Assembly: GCF_003034845.1 (NCBI RefSeq)
Contig: NZ_PZKC01000009.1
Span: 1 to 64,000, forward strand
Reading direction: 5' to 3'
Source: Pseudothauera lacus
GTDB lineage: Bacteria > Pseudomonadota > Gammaproteobacteria > Burkholderiales > Rhodocyclaceae
Length of the DNA: 64,000 bases
Numbering within the stretch: position 1 is the stretch's first letter; each line of letters starts with the position of its first letter. A program made the position numbers and the translations under genes. This document shows positions 1 through 7,711 of this stretch, one piece after another. Below the pieces are notes generated by a model. It did no database searches and was not told the origin of the DNA. It saw only the letters and a program-made list of their open reading frames with translations.

Positions 1-110
1 GGGAGACGTCTCAGGGAGTCGGTCAGCGGCCCCGCTGCCGATGCCAGTCGATGTCCCTCCACCCCGGCTCCTCGCCTTCCTCCTACGAAGTAAAAGAGCC
101 GGTATAGACC

Positions 111-180
111 ATACAAGCCTGTCGAAGGGCACTTGATGGCAGTGCCTTCGAACGGGCTTCGACAGGCTCAGCCCGAACGG
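111..180. repeat. REP-like composite palindrome
   Basis: An 11-base arm at 117-127 (GCCTGTCGAAG) is perfectly inverted at 157-167 (CTTCGACAGGC). An inner pair (GGCAC at 128-132, GTGCC at 142-146) extends the stem. The words TTCGACAGGCTCAGCCCGAAC are of the type found in abundant intergenic REP elements of many proteobacteria; that comparison is from memory. It lies downstream of the nuclease gene that ends at 209 and may act as a transcript end or stabiliser. The rest of 1-208 shows no gene. Confidence 0.55.
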
Positions 181-208
181 TATTTGATTGCCGGATTAAT
201 AGCAGCGC

Positions 209-1624
209 TCAGGACGACGCGCGCAGGGGCTGCACCGCCTGCAGGTGTTCGGGGCGCTCGAGCCAGCGCGCGAGGATGCGGTACACATCGGCGTCGAAGG
301 CACGCGGCGGCCGCGTCGCCAACAGCACCTCCAGTTCCGCCTCGGTGGCCGCGCTGCCGAGCAGGCACCAGTGGTCGATGACATGCCAGGCGCGCCGCCC
401 GCTGTGCGCGCAGAGCTCTTCGATGAGCACCGCGGCGGGCCACGGCCACGGCTTTACCGACACCGCCGCAAGACCGGCCAGCAGGCGGGCATCATGTTCG
501 GCGGCGCTTTCGCGCCCCGCACAGACACCGGCACAGCGCTTCATCTGGCAGGCCATGCAGGCCCCGCTGCCGCCCTGCTCGAGGCCGAGCCGGCGCGGGC
601 AGAGGCGGTAGCTGAGAGCCAGCTGGTGGAGCAGCGCATTGGCCTCCTGGCAGGAGCGGAAGACGCCATGCAGGGCTTCCCAGCCGGCCGGATCGCTGCC
701 GCCGATGCGCACGCGCTGCAGCACTGCGGCACGCGTGCGGGTGCTCAGCAGGCGCAGCGCAAAGACCTCCTCGTTGGCGCGCAGCTGGCGGTTGTGGAGG
801 GGCTGGCGGGCCTTCACCAGTTCCGCTTCGAGCAGCAGGGCGCCGAGTTCGCCGGCGGTTTCGATCCACTCGACGCGGCGGACCTCGCGCGCCAGGCGGG
901 CGTCCTTGCCATTGCGCTGCGCGGCGGAAAAATGGTCCATCACCCGCGTGCGCAGGGAGACGCTCTTGCCGATGTAGAGCGGCAGTTCGCCCTCGCCGAA
1001 GAACAGATACACCCCAGGACCTTCAGGCACGCCTTCGATCGCCCCGGCGGGCAGGCCGGGCGGACGGCTGGGGGCCTTCATGGCTTTGCGCACGGCGGCG
1101 GCCAGCGCCTCCGCGGAGCTCTCGGCGACCGCCTGACGGACGAACTGCCAGACCGCCTCGGTATCGCCCATGGCGCGATGGCGGGCGTCGCAGCGCAGGC
1201 CGTGGCGCTCGATGAGGGCGTCGAGGCCGTGGCGGTGATGCTGGGGATAGAGCGCGCGGGAGAACTTCACCGTGCACAGCACCTCGGCGTCAAAATCGGC
1301 ATCGAGACGCTTGAACTCATTGACCAGGAAGCCGTAGTCGAAACGCGCGTTGTGGGCAACCAGCACGCAGCCGTCGAGCAGTTCGCGCACGGTCGCGGCG
1401 ATCGCGGCAAAGGGCGGCGCATCGGCGACCATGTCGTCGGTGATGCCGATCAGGCTCTGGATCATGTACGGGATGGACATGCCCGGATTCACCAGGCTCT
1501 GCCAGCGCCGCACCTCGCCACCGTCTTCGACGCGGATGATGGCGATCTCGGTGACGCGGTCGCGCACCGGCTGGGCGCCGGTGGTTTCCACATCGACAAA
1601 GGCCAGCCGCGCCGGCAGCGCCAT
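209..1624 (-). CDS. DnaQ-family 3'-5' exonuclease fused to a UvrC/Cho-like GIY-YIG nuclease
   Basis: Predicted DNA repair or processing nuclease of 471 residues in two parts. The N-terminal DEDDh exonuclease (about 1-165) shows D11/E13 in FVDVETTG, D96 in HNARFDYG, and H149 with D154 in HRAMGD. The second part (about 195-280) is a GIY-YIG domain with GVY at 204-206 and YIG at 217-219. After it comes a UvrC-like cysteine cluster, C342, C356, C364 and C368 (plus C359). In UvrC the equivalent cysteines are reported to bind a 4Fe-4S cluster. The frame stays open upstream into the methyltransferase gene, but the ATG at 1624 precedes the exonuclease fold directly and leaves an 11-base gap. Such fusions occur in betaproteobacteria; the substrate is unknown to me. 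Confidence 0.85.
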   Translation of the reverse strand: MALPARLAFVDVETTGAQPVRDRVTEIAIIRVEDGGEVRRWQSLVNPGMSIPYMIQSLIGITDDMVADAPPFAAIAATVRELLDGCVLVAHNARFDYGFLVNEFKRLDADFDAEVLCTVKFSRALYPQHHRHGLDALIERHGLRCDARHRAMGDTEAVWQFVRQAVAESSAEALAAAVRKAMKAPSRPPGLPAGAIEGVPEGPGVYLFFGEGELPLYIGKSVSLRTRVMDHFSAAQRNGKDARLAREVRRVEWIETAGELGALLLEAELVKARQPLHNRQLRANEEVFALRLLSTRTRAAVLQRVRIGGSDPAGWEALHGVFRSCQEANALLHQLALSYRLCPRRLGLEQGGSGACMACQMKRCAGVCAGRESAAEHDARLLAGLAAVSVKPWPWPAAVLIEELCAHSGRRAWHVIDHWCLLGSAATEAELEVLLATRPPRAFDADVYRILARWLERPEHLQAVQPLRASS

Positions 1625-1635
1625 CGCCGGCGGAC

Positions 1636-2409
1636 TCAGGCGGCAGCCGGCTTGCGGCCGAGATACTCGCGGAACACGCCGAGGGTGACGTGGCAACGCA
1701 CCTCGGCGAAGCCGGCGCGGCGCATCGCCGCCATCACTTCGTCGGGGCTGACGCTGGCCTCGATGGTGTCCCAGTAATACTCCCACAGCAGCCCGACCTG
1801 CGGCCCGCTGCGGCTCAGCCGCGACAACAGGGGCACTACGCCGCGGATGTAGAAGCGCATCAGCAGGCGTCCGAGCGCACTGCGCGGGCGGGTGATCTCC
1901 ATCACGCAGGTGCTGCCGCCGGGCTTGAGCACGCGCAGGTATTCGGCGAAGACGAGATCGAGATCGGCGACATGGCGCAACGCATAGCCCATGGAGAGGA
2001 AATCCACCGCGTCGTCGGCAAGCGGAATGTCCTCGGCGTAGGCCTCGACGGTGTGCACGTCGAGCTTCTTGCGCAGTTCGGCAAGCATGCCGGGCGAGGG
2101 GTCGAGCGCGGTGAGGCGGCCGGCAGGGCCGATCAGGCGGCAGGCCTCGCGGGCCACCAGCCCGGTGCCGGCGGCCACGTCGAGCACGCTCATGCCCTCG
2201 CGCAGGCCGGCGCGGCCCAGGGCATAGCGGCGGTACCAGGCGCCGGTGCCGAGCGCGGTGATGCCCTCGGCGCGGTCATAGGCGCAGGCGGCGTCGTCGA
2301 ACATGCGCCGGGTGTTGACGCGGCGTTCGTCCTCGGAGGTGAAATAGCTGTCGAGCTGGGCGTCGGCCTGCAGGGGGCGGGCGGTGGGTGCGGGAGGATG
2401 ATCAGGCAT
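1636..2409 (-). CDS. UbiE/COQ5-like SAM-dependent methyltransferase
   Basis: Class I methyltransferase of 257 residues. The SAM site is visible as VLDVAAGTG, followed by an acidic residue in ALDPSPGM and by the motif AEDIPLADDAVDFLSMGYAL. The family methylates the C-2 position of the ubiquinone or menaquinone ring, and this protein resembles UbiE through the central fold. The N-terminus (YFTSEDERRVNTRRMFDDAA) and C-terminus diverge from the classical enzyme, so the substrate could differ. I start it at the ATG at 2409; a GTG at 2433 in the same frame is possible, and neither has a good ribosome site. It sits between the DUF3460 gene and the nuclease gene. Confidence 0.75.
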   Translation of the reverse strand: MPDHPPAPTARPLQADAQLDSYFTSEDERRVNTRRMFDDAACAYDRAEGITALGTGAWYRRYALGRAGLREGMSVLDVAAGTGLVAREACRLIGPAGRLTALDPSPGMLAELRKKLDVHTVEAYAEDIPLADDAVDFLSMGYALRHVADLDLVFAEYLRVLKPGGSTCVMEITRPRSALGRLLMRFYIRGVVPLLSRLSRSGPQVGLLWEYYWDTIEASVSPDEVMAAMRRAGFAEVRCHVTLGVFREYLGRKPAAA

Positions 2410-2466
2410 CAAGGCGTCGGCGCCCCGCCGCACGCGCGTCGGCGCAGGCGGCGGGGCACGGCGGTA

Positions 2467-2655
2467 TCAGTGGTTGGTGTCGTAGTAATAAGGCTTGACC
2501 GGCACGCGGGCCTGCGCCAGGCGTTCGGTCTCGGCGAGATCTTGCGGCTTGTCCCACCACAGTGCGCGGCCCTTCTTCTGTTCGCCGACTTCCTGCGGGT
2601 GCTGTGCGAGCCACTCGCGCATGAAGCGGGTGTGCTCGGATTCGTACATTGCCAT
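2467..2655 (-). CDS. DUF3460 family small protein
   Basis: A 62-residue soluble protein beginning MAMYESEHTRFMREWL and carrying GRALWWDK near the middle. This pattern matches the DUF3460 family as I know it, a short conserved protein typical of betaproteobacteria with no assigned function. The ATG at 2655 is preceded by GGAG at 7 bases; the second ATG at 2649 is less well placed. It lies 44 bases after spoT on the same strand, so it is probably co-transcribed with gmk, rpoZ and spoT. Confidence 0.8.
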   Translation of the reverse strand: MAMYESEHTRFMREWLAQHPQEVGEQKKGRALWWDKPQDLAETERLAQARVPVKPYYYDTNH

Positions 2656-2699
2656 GCCCTGCTCCTTCGTTCTTCCTGCGATCGCAGTGCGATTCTACC

Positions 2700-4901
2700 T
2701 CAGCCCGCCCGCCCGTCGCCGCGCAGGCGGCCGATGCGCACCACTTCGGGCACCCGCCGCACCGCGCGCATGACGTGCGCCAGGTGCATGCGGTCGCGCA
2801 CCTGCAGGGTGAGGTTGAGGGCGGTGTAGGCGCCCTGCTCGTTGTCCATGTTGAGGTTCTGGATGTTGCAGTCGGCCTCGGCGATGGCGCTGGCCACGCG
2901 CGCCAGCACGCCGCGGGCGTTCTTGGTCAGCACGCGGATGGTGACGTCGAAGAGGCGATCCTCGCCGGCCTCCCACTCGACATCCACCCAGCGTCCGCGG
3001 TCGCCGCGCAGCTTGGCCACCGTCGGACAGTCGTGCAGGTGCACCTCCAGCCCCTGGCCCTTGCGGATGGTGCCGATGATGGGGTCGCCGGGGATGGGCT
3101 GGCAGCAGCGCGCGAGCTGCACGGCGATGCCCTCCGAACCGCGGATGAGGATGGCGCCGGCGGGCTTCGGCTTGATCACGTCGGGGCGGCCGGACTCCTG
3201 ATCCTGGGCCTGGGCGACGCGGCGCGCGACGATCACCGGCAGGCGCTTGCCAAGCCCGATGTCGGAGAAGATCTCCTTCTTGGAGCGCACCCCGCGGTCG
3301 CGCAGGAAGCGGTCCCAGGCGAAGGTGGAGATCTGCCCGAGGGTGAGCCCGTGCGGACGCAAGGCCTGGTTGAGCAGGCGCTCGCCGAGGGCGACGGACT
3401 CCTCCTGCTGGGCGTTCTTGATGAAGTGGCGGATCTGCGCGCGCGCCTTGCCGGTGCGCACATAGGACAGCCAGGCCGGATTGGGATTGGCGTGCGCGGC
3501 GGTGATGATCTCGACCTGGTCGCCGTTGCGCAACTCGGTGCGCAGCGGCATCAGGTCGCCGTTGATGCGGCAGGCCACGCAGCGGTTGCCGATGTCGGTA
3601 TGCACGGCGTAGGCGAAATCGACCGGCGTGGCACCCTTGAGCAGGGAGAAGATGGTGCCCTTGGGCGAGAACACGTAGACCTCTCCGGGGAAGAGATCGA
3701 TCTTCACGTGTTCGAGGAATTCGGTGGCCTCGCCGGAGGTATTCTGCAGTTCGAGCAGCGACTGCAGCCAGGAGTGGGTCTTCTGCTGCAGCTCGGTGAG
3801 GGTCTTCTCGTCTTCCTTGTAGAGCCAGTGCGAAGCGACGCCGGCCTCGGCGATGTGGTGCATCTCGCGGGTGCGGATCTGTACCTCCACCGGCGTGCCG
3901 AAGGGGCCGATCAGCGTGGTGTGCAGGGACTGGTAGCCATTGGCCTTGGGAATGGCGATGTAGTCCTTGAACTTGCCCGGCACCGGCTTGAACATCGCGT
4001 GCAGCGCGCCGAGGGCGAGATAGCAGCCGGCGATGTCGGGGACGATGACGCGAAAGCCGTAGATGTCGAGCACCTGCGAGAACGACAGGTGCTTCTCCAC
4101 CATCTTGCGGTAGATCGAATACAGATGCTTCTCGCGCCCCTGCACCTCGGCGCTGATGCCCCACTGCGGCATGCGCTCCTCGATCGAGGCGAGCACCTTG
4201 CCGACCACTTCGCGGCGGTTGCCGCGCGCGGCCTTGATGGCCCGCGAGAGGACGCGGAAGCGCAGCGGATACTTGTGCTCGAAGGAAAGTTCCTGCAGCT
4301 CGCGGTAGAGGTTGTTGAGCCCCAGGCGGTTGGCGATCGGGGCGTAGATCTCCAGCGTCTCGTTGGCGATGCGGCGGCGCTTGGCCGGGCGCACGCAGTC
4401 GAGCGTGCGCATGTTGTGGAGGCGGTCGGCGAGCTTGACCAGGATCACCCGCAGGTCGCTGGCCATCGCCAGCAGCATCTTGCGGAAGTTCTCCGCCTGC
4501 GCCTCCTCCTGCGAACGGAACTCGATCTTGTCGAGCTTGGAGAGCCCGTCCACCAGCTCCGCTGCGGTCTTGCCGAAGCGCTCGGCGATCTCCTGCTTGG
4601 AGATGTGGGTGTCCTCCATGACGTCATGGAGGAGCGCGGCGATCAGGGCCTGGCTGTCGAGATTCCAGTCCGCCACCACCGCGGCGACAGCCACCGGGTG
4701 GGAGATGTAGGGCTCGCCGCTGATGCGGAACTGCCCCTCATGGGCACTGGCGGAAAAATGATAGGCGGCCTCGACGCGGCCGACATCCTCAGGCTTGAGG
4801 TAGGTGAGCAGCTTGCTCCTGAGGCGCTCGAAATCGAGCGACAGCACGCTCGATCCGGGCGGCCGGAACGGCTCGGGGGCGGGAACGGGGGCCGCTTCCA
4901 T
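2700..4901 (-). CDS. spoT: Bifunctional (p)ppGpp synthetase/hydrolase, RelA/SpoT family
   Basis: Controls the alarmone (p)ppGpp and so the stringent response. The 733-residue protein keeps the full long-RSH layout. The HD hydrolase domain (about 40-190) has H54, H92-D93 and E97-D98 in LLHDVMEDT. The synthetase domain (about 230-350) shows GREKHLYSIYRKM, DIYGFRVIV and NGYQSLHTT. TGS (about 390-450) and a C-terminal ACT domain follow. The intact HD residues indicate that hydrolase activity is retained, as in SpoT or Rel. It follows rpoZ by 26 bases, the same gmk-rpoZ-spoT order seen widely in beta- and gammaproteobacteria. Confidence 0.95.
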   Translation of the reverse strand: MEAAPVPAPEPFRPPGSSVLSLDFERLRSKLLTYLKPEDVGRVEAAYHFSASAHEGQFRISGEPYISHPVAVAAVVADWNLDSQALIAALLHDVMEDTHISKQEIAERFGKTAAELVDGLSKLDKIEFRSQEEAQAENFRKMLLAMASDLRVILVKLADRLHNMRTLDCVRPAKRRRIANETLEIYAPIANRLGLNNLYRELQELSFEHKYPLRFRVLSRAIKAARGNRREVVGKVLASIEERMPQWGISAEVQGREKHLYSIYRKMVEKHLSFSQVLDIYGFRVIVPDIAGCYLALGALHAMFKPVPGKFKDYIAIPKANGYQSLHTTLIGPFGTPVEVQIRTREMHHIAEAGVASHWLYKEDEKTLTELQQKTHSWLQSLLELQNTSGEATEFLEHVKIDLFPGEVYVFSPKGTIFSLLKGATPVDFAYAVHTDIGNRCVACRINGDLMPLRTELRNGDQVEIITAAHANPNPAWLSYVRTGKARAQIRHFIKNAQQEESVALGERLLNQALRPHGLTLGQISTFAWDRFLRDRGVRSKKEIFSDIGLGKRLPVIVARRVAQAQDQESGRPDVIKPKPAGAILIRGSEGIAVQLARCCQPIPGDPIIGTIRKGQGLEVHLHDCPTVAKLRGDRGRWVDVEWEAGEDRLFDVTIRVLTKNARGVLARVASAIAEADCNIQNLNMDNEQGAYTALNLTLQVRDRMHLAHVMRAVRRVPEVVRIGRLRGDGRAG

Positions 4902-4927
4902 GGACGAACTCGGCCCCGCCGGGGGGC

Positions 4928-5143
4928 TCAGGCCTGACCGCGGTTGAGGACTTCCAGCCCCACCTTTCCAGCAGCGATCTCGCGCAGGGCGATCACCGTG
5001 GGCTTGTCCTTGTCGCTCTTGTCCACCTCGATCTGCGGGCTGCCGCCGACGGTCAGCTGGCGGGCACGGTAGGTCGCCGCCAGGGTGAGCTGGAAGCGGT
5101 TGGGAATCTTCTTCAGGCAGTCTTCAACAGTAATGCGGGCCAT
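4928..5143 (-). CDS. rpoZ: DNA-directed RNA polymerase omega subunit
   Basis: Small subunit of 71 residues that helps assemble the beta' subunit and contributes to ppGpp sensing. It begins [19 protein letters not shown] and contains [11 protein letters not shown] and [11 protein letters not shown], all characteristic of omega. The start at 5143 is two bases from the gmk stop; an open extension to 5551 lies inside gmk and is not used. Clustering with spoT is conserved and fits omega's role in alarmone response. Confidence 0.95.
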   Translation of the reverse strand: MARITVEDCLKKIPNRFQLTLAATYRARQLTVGGSPQIEVDKSDKDKPTVIALREIAAGKVGLEVLNRGQA

Positions 5144-5145
5144 GG

Positions 5146-5760
5146 TCAGTCCTGTTCGAGGAAATCGAAATAATGCAGATGCCGAGCGTGCTGGTTGGCA
5201 TAGCGCAGCCGCGCCGCACGCACCACCGCCACCATGTCCTCGATGGCGGGCTGCAAGTCGTTGTTGATTATAACGTAGTCGAACTCGCCGACATGGCGCA
5301 TCTCGCCGCGCGCACCCAGCAGGCGCCGCGAGATCACTGCATCGCTGTCGGTGCCGCGACCACGCAGGCGGACTTCGAGCTCCTCGAAGGACGGTGGCAG
5401 GATGAACACCCCGACCGCATCGGGAAACGCCTTGCGCACCTGCTGCGCGCCCTGCCAGTCGATCTCCAGCAGGGTGTCGCGCCCGGCAGCGATCTGCTCC
5501 TTCAGCCAGACCCGCGAAGTGGCGTAGTAGTTGCCGTGCACCTCCGCCCATTCGAGGAATTCACCACGGTCACGCAGGGTGCGGAAGGTATCGACATCGA
5601 CGAAGTGGTACTCGCGACCATCCTGTTCGCCGGGACGCGGATCGCGCGTGGTATAGGAAATCGACAGCTGCACCTGCGCATCGCGCGCCAGCAGTGCACG
5701 TACCAGGGTGGTCTTGCCGGCGCCGGAGGGCGCGGTGACGATGAACAGGGTGCCGGGCAT
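5146..5760 (-). CDS. gmk: Guanylate kinase
   Basis: Phosphorylates GMP to GDP with ATP in the cytoplasm. The protein is 204 residues, the usual length. The P-loop is [10 protein letters not shown] near the N-terminus, followed by the GMP-binding segment [19 protein letters not shown] and by [12 protein letters not shown]. An upstream in-frame extension to 5865 is arginine- and glycine-rich and lacks homology, so the ATG at 5760 is chosen. It heads the gmk-rpoZ-spoT group. The 108 bases upstream separate it from an unrelated gene on the same strand. Confidence 0.95.
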   Translation of the reverse strand: MPGTLFIVTAPSGAGKTTLVRALLARDAQVQLSISYTTRDPRPGEQDGREYHFVDVDTFRTLRDRGEFLEWAEVHGNYYATSRVWLKEQIAAGRDTLLEIDWQGAQQVRKAFPDAVGVFILPPSFEELEVRLRGRGTDSDAVISRRLLGARGEMRHVGEFDYVIINNDLQPAIEDMVAVVRAARLRYANQHARHLHYFDFLEQD

Positions 5761-5868
5761 GGAAGGACCGCTGGGTAGGGAGGGAGCCCGTAATTCTATC
5801 CCACCCCGCCCACCGCCGCGCACGCAGCCCCGCTGCCGGGTCAGCAGCGCCGGCGTACCACCCACGCC

Positions 5869-6387
5869 TCAGCGCGCCGCATCCACCTGCTGGACAATGG
5901 CGGTGAGGATGTCGATATCGGCATCAGCCCGGCGTGGCGCGGCCGCCTGGCGCCGCGGCGCCGGCGCGCGGGTAGCTGCCGGAGGCGCCGGCGCGGGCAC
6001 TGCAGCCACCTCCGCGGCGGCTTCCTGATCGGCGACGAGGGCATCGAACGGTGCCGGGGCATCAATGATCAACGCTGCCGCGGCAGCCTCTTCCGGCACC
6101 ACCACGCTCACTGCCGGCGGAGCCGGAGCCACTGGTTCGGCCACCACCACGGGCGCCGGGCCACTCTGCCCGCCGCCAAGCAGCCAGCCTGCGAGGACCG
6201 CCACCGCCAGCACACCCCCCAGCATCACCGCCCCGCGGCCACGCCCGACAGCGTTCCGGCGTGGCGACTCGCCGGCATCGTCGACGAGGTCGCTGAGGAT
6301 GCTCACATAGCCTGCCGGGGCGCTTTCGCGGGCCGTGACAACAGCACCGGGAAGGCTGGAAACGGGATCGTTGGCGGCGCTCTTCAT
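5869..6387 (-). CDS. Hypothetical single-pass membrane protein, Ala/Pro-rich
   Basis: I do not recognise this 172-residue protein. It has a cytoplasmic-type N-terminus of about 50 residues, one hydrophobic helix near 53-70 (MLGGVLAVAVLAGWLLGG), then a long Ala-, Pro- and Val-rich stretch. A short C-terminal segment, ADIDILTAIVQQVDAAR, could form a helix. The composition suggests a membrane-anchored linker protein with a periplasmic tail. The ATG at 6387 is preferred over a TTG two codons upstream. It is divergent from the T6SS-linked M15 peptidase gene, 122 bases away, which makes a link to the secretion module possible but unproven. Confidence 0.6.
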   Translation of the reverse strand: MKSAANDPVSSLPGAVVTARESAPAGYVSILSDLVDDAGESPRRNAVGRGRGAVMLGGVLAVAVLAGWLLGGGQSGPAPVVVAEPVAPAPPAVSVVVPEEAAAAALIIDAPAPFDALVADQEAAAEVAAVPAPAPPAATRAPAPRRQAAAPRRADADIDILTAIVQQVDAAR

Positions 6388-6509
6388 GCTCAAGAAGTAA
6401 AAATTTATGCCACTGTATCACTCGTTTGTCGTAACATACAAATCCCTGATGAATCAGCACCCTTGCCCACACAAGGGCGATCCCACCACCCGCGCCTTCC
6501 ACACCCCGC

Positions 6510-7355
6510 ATGATGCTGCTCGCCGTCACCGGATACTTCCTGCTGGTTGTCGGTCTGCTGTGCCTGCTGTTCTTCCCGGCACAGAGAAACGCACTGAGCG
6601 CACGTCTCGGCGCAGGTGTACGGCAACTCGCGCACGGCGGCAGCACCGGCGCCGGCGCGCTGTTCGCCGCATTGCGGCGTGGCATTGACAGCACGCGGCA
6701 GCGCGGGCGCGGCACCATCGCCTGGCTGAGGCGCCACCGCCTGCAGAGCGCCGCTGTCCTCCTGGCCGTGAGCGCGCCGTCCATCCTTGCGCTGAGCCTG
6801 CAGCAACGCGCGCTCTTCGAACTCGACGACGCCCCTCGCGCAATGGATCGCCACATCGCCCTGCTCCTCGAAGGCGAGCAGCTCGCGCCGCCCCCGGCGC
6901 TGCCGCCAGAGGCCTTCACCACCCGTGAAGTGACGCTGATGCGCCCGACCGCCGCATGGGCGAGCCGCAACTGGGACCTCCTTGACGACGAGTTCCGTCA
7001 GCGCCTGCTGATGATCTTCAAGCTCATGCGCGAACGTCACGGCTACGAACTGGTGCTGCTGGAGGGCTACCGCAGCCCGGAGCGCCAGGCCTCGCTGGCC
7101 GCCCAGGGCGACCACGTCACCCGCGCCGGCGCCAACATGAGCTACCACCAGTACGGTCTCGCCGCCGACATCGCCTTCTGGCGCGACGGCAAGGTGGTGA
7201 TCTCCGAACTCGATCCCTGGGCCATGCGCGGCTACGGCCTGTATGGCGAAATCGCCGAGGAACTCGGCATGACCTGGGGCGGCCGCTGGCAGATGCGCGA
7301 CTACGGTCACGTCGAACTGCGCCGCCCCGGCGTTCTAGGCAGCGCCCGGCGGTGA
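6510..7355 (+). CDS. Membrane-anchored M15-family peptidase, T6SS-associated (TagX-like)
   Basis: Predicted zinc-dependent peptidoglycan peptidase of 281 residues. Two hydrophobic helices lie at about 5-22 and 80-98, and the catalytic domain (about 145-272) would be periplasmic. The zinc and catalytic pattern is complete: H213 and D220 in SYHQYGLAAD, and D264, H267 and E269 in RDYGHVEL, with substrate-site features GYRSPERQ. M15 fold enzymes cut D-Ala-D-Ala or L,D peptide bonds. In Acinetobacter the peptidoglycan hydrolase TagX is required for T6SS assembly, and the position here, just before PAAR and TssM, suggests a similar task. It starts with tandem ATG codons at 6510 and 6513. Confidence 0.8.
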   Translation: MMLLAVTGYFLLVVGLLCLLFFPAQRNALSARLGAGVRQLAHGGSTGAGALFAALRRGIDSTRQRGRGTIAWLRRHRLQSAAVLLAVSAPSILALSLQQRALFELDDAPRAMDRHIALLLEGEQLAPPPALPPEAFTTREVTLMRPTAAWASRNWDLLDDEFRQRLLMIFKLMRERHGYELVLLEGYRSPERQASLAAQGDHVTRAGANMSYHQYGLAADIAFWRDGKVVISELDPWAMRGYGLYGEIAEELGMTWGGRWQMRDYGHVELRRPGVLGSARR

Positions 7356-7436
7356 GCCGCAACTTCCGCGCCGCATGCGCCCTCCCCTGTCCATTCCGGC
7401 GCCGTCAACGGCATGGCGCCGCATCCGGAGATGTCC

Positions 7437-7709
7437 ATGGCACGTCCATTCATCCTGCTCGGTGACAGCACCGACCACGGCGGCACGGTGATCACCGCCT
7501 CCGAATCGAGCGATTGCGAAGGCCGCGGCATCGCCCGCGTCGGCGACAAGGTGACCTGCCCGCGCAAGGGCCACGGCCGTGTGACGGTGATCGCCACCGG
7601 CGACCCCACCGCACTGATCGACGGCCGCCCGGCCGCCCGCCACGGTGACAAGACCGCCTGCGGGGCGACGCTGATCGCCAGCCAGTCCCTGTCCACGGAC
7701 GAGCTGTGA
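7437..7709 (+). CDS. PAAR-domain T6SS spike-tip protein
   Basis: A 90-residue protein made of one PAAR domain, which sharpens the tip of the VgrG spike and can carry effectors. Visible family features are DSTDHGGTVITAS, a cysteine-histidine pattern (C29, C44, H48, H71, C77, numbered from the chosen start) and the repeat-like ATGDPTALIDGRPAARHGD. There is no effector extension, so it would act as a bare tip or adaptor. The start at 7437 has GGAG six bases upstream; an ATG at 7431 has no spacing. It ends overlapping a possible GTG start of the next gene. No VgrG gene is in the window. Confidence 0.9.
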   Translation: MARPFILLGDSTDHGGTVITASESSDCEGRGIARVGDKVTCPRKGHGRVTVIATGDPTALIDGRPAARHGDKTACGATLIASQSLSTDEL

Positions 7710-7711
7710 CC

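Noticed and set aside
7437-7709. PAAR protein as an effector with toxin domain
   Set aside because: At 90 residues it contains only the PAAR fold, with no C-terminal extension, and no immunity-like gene follows.
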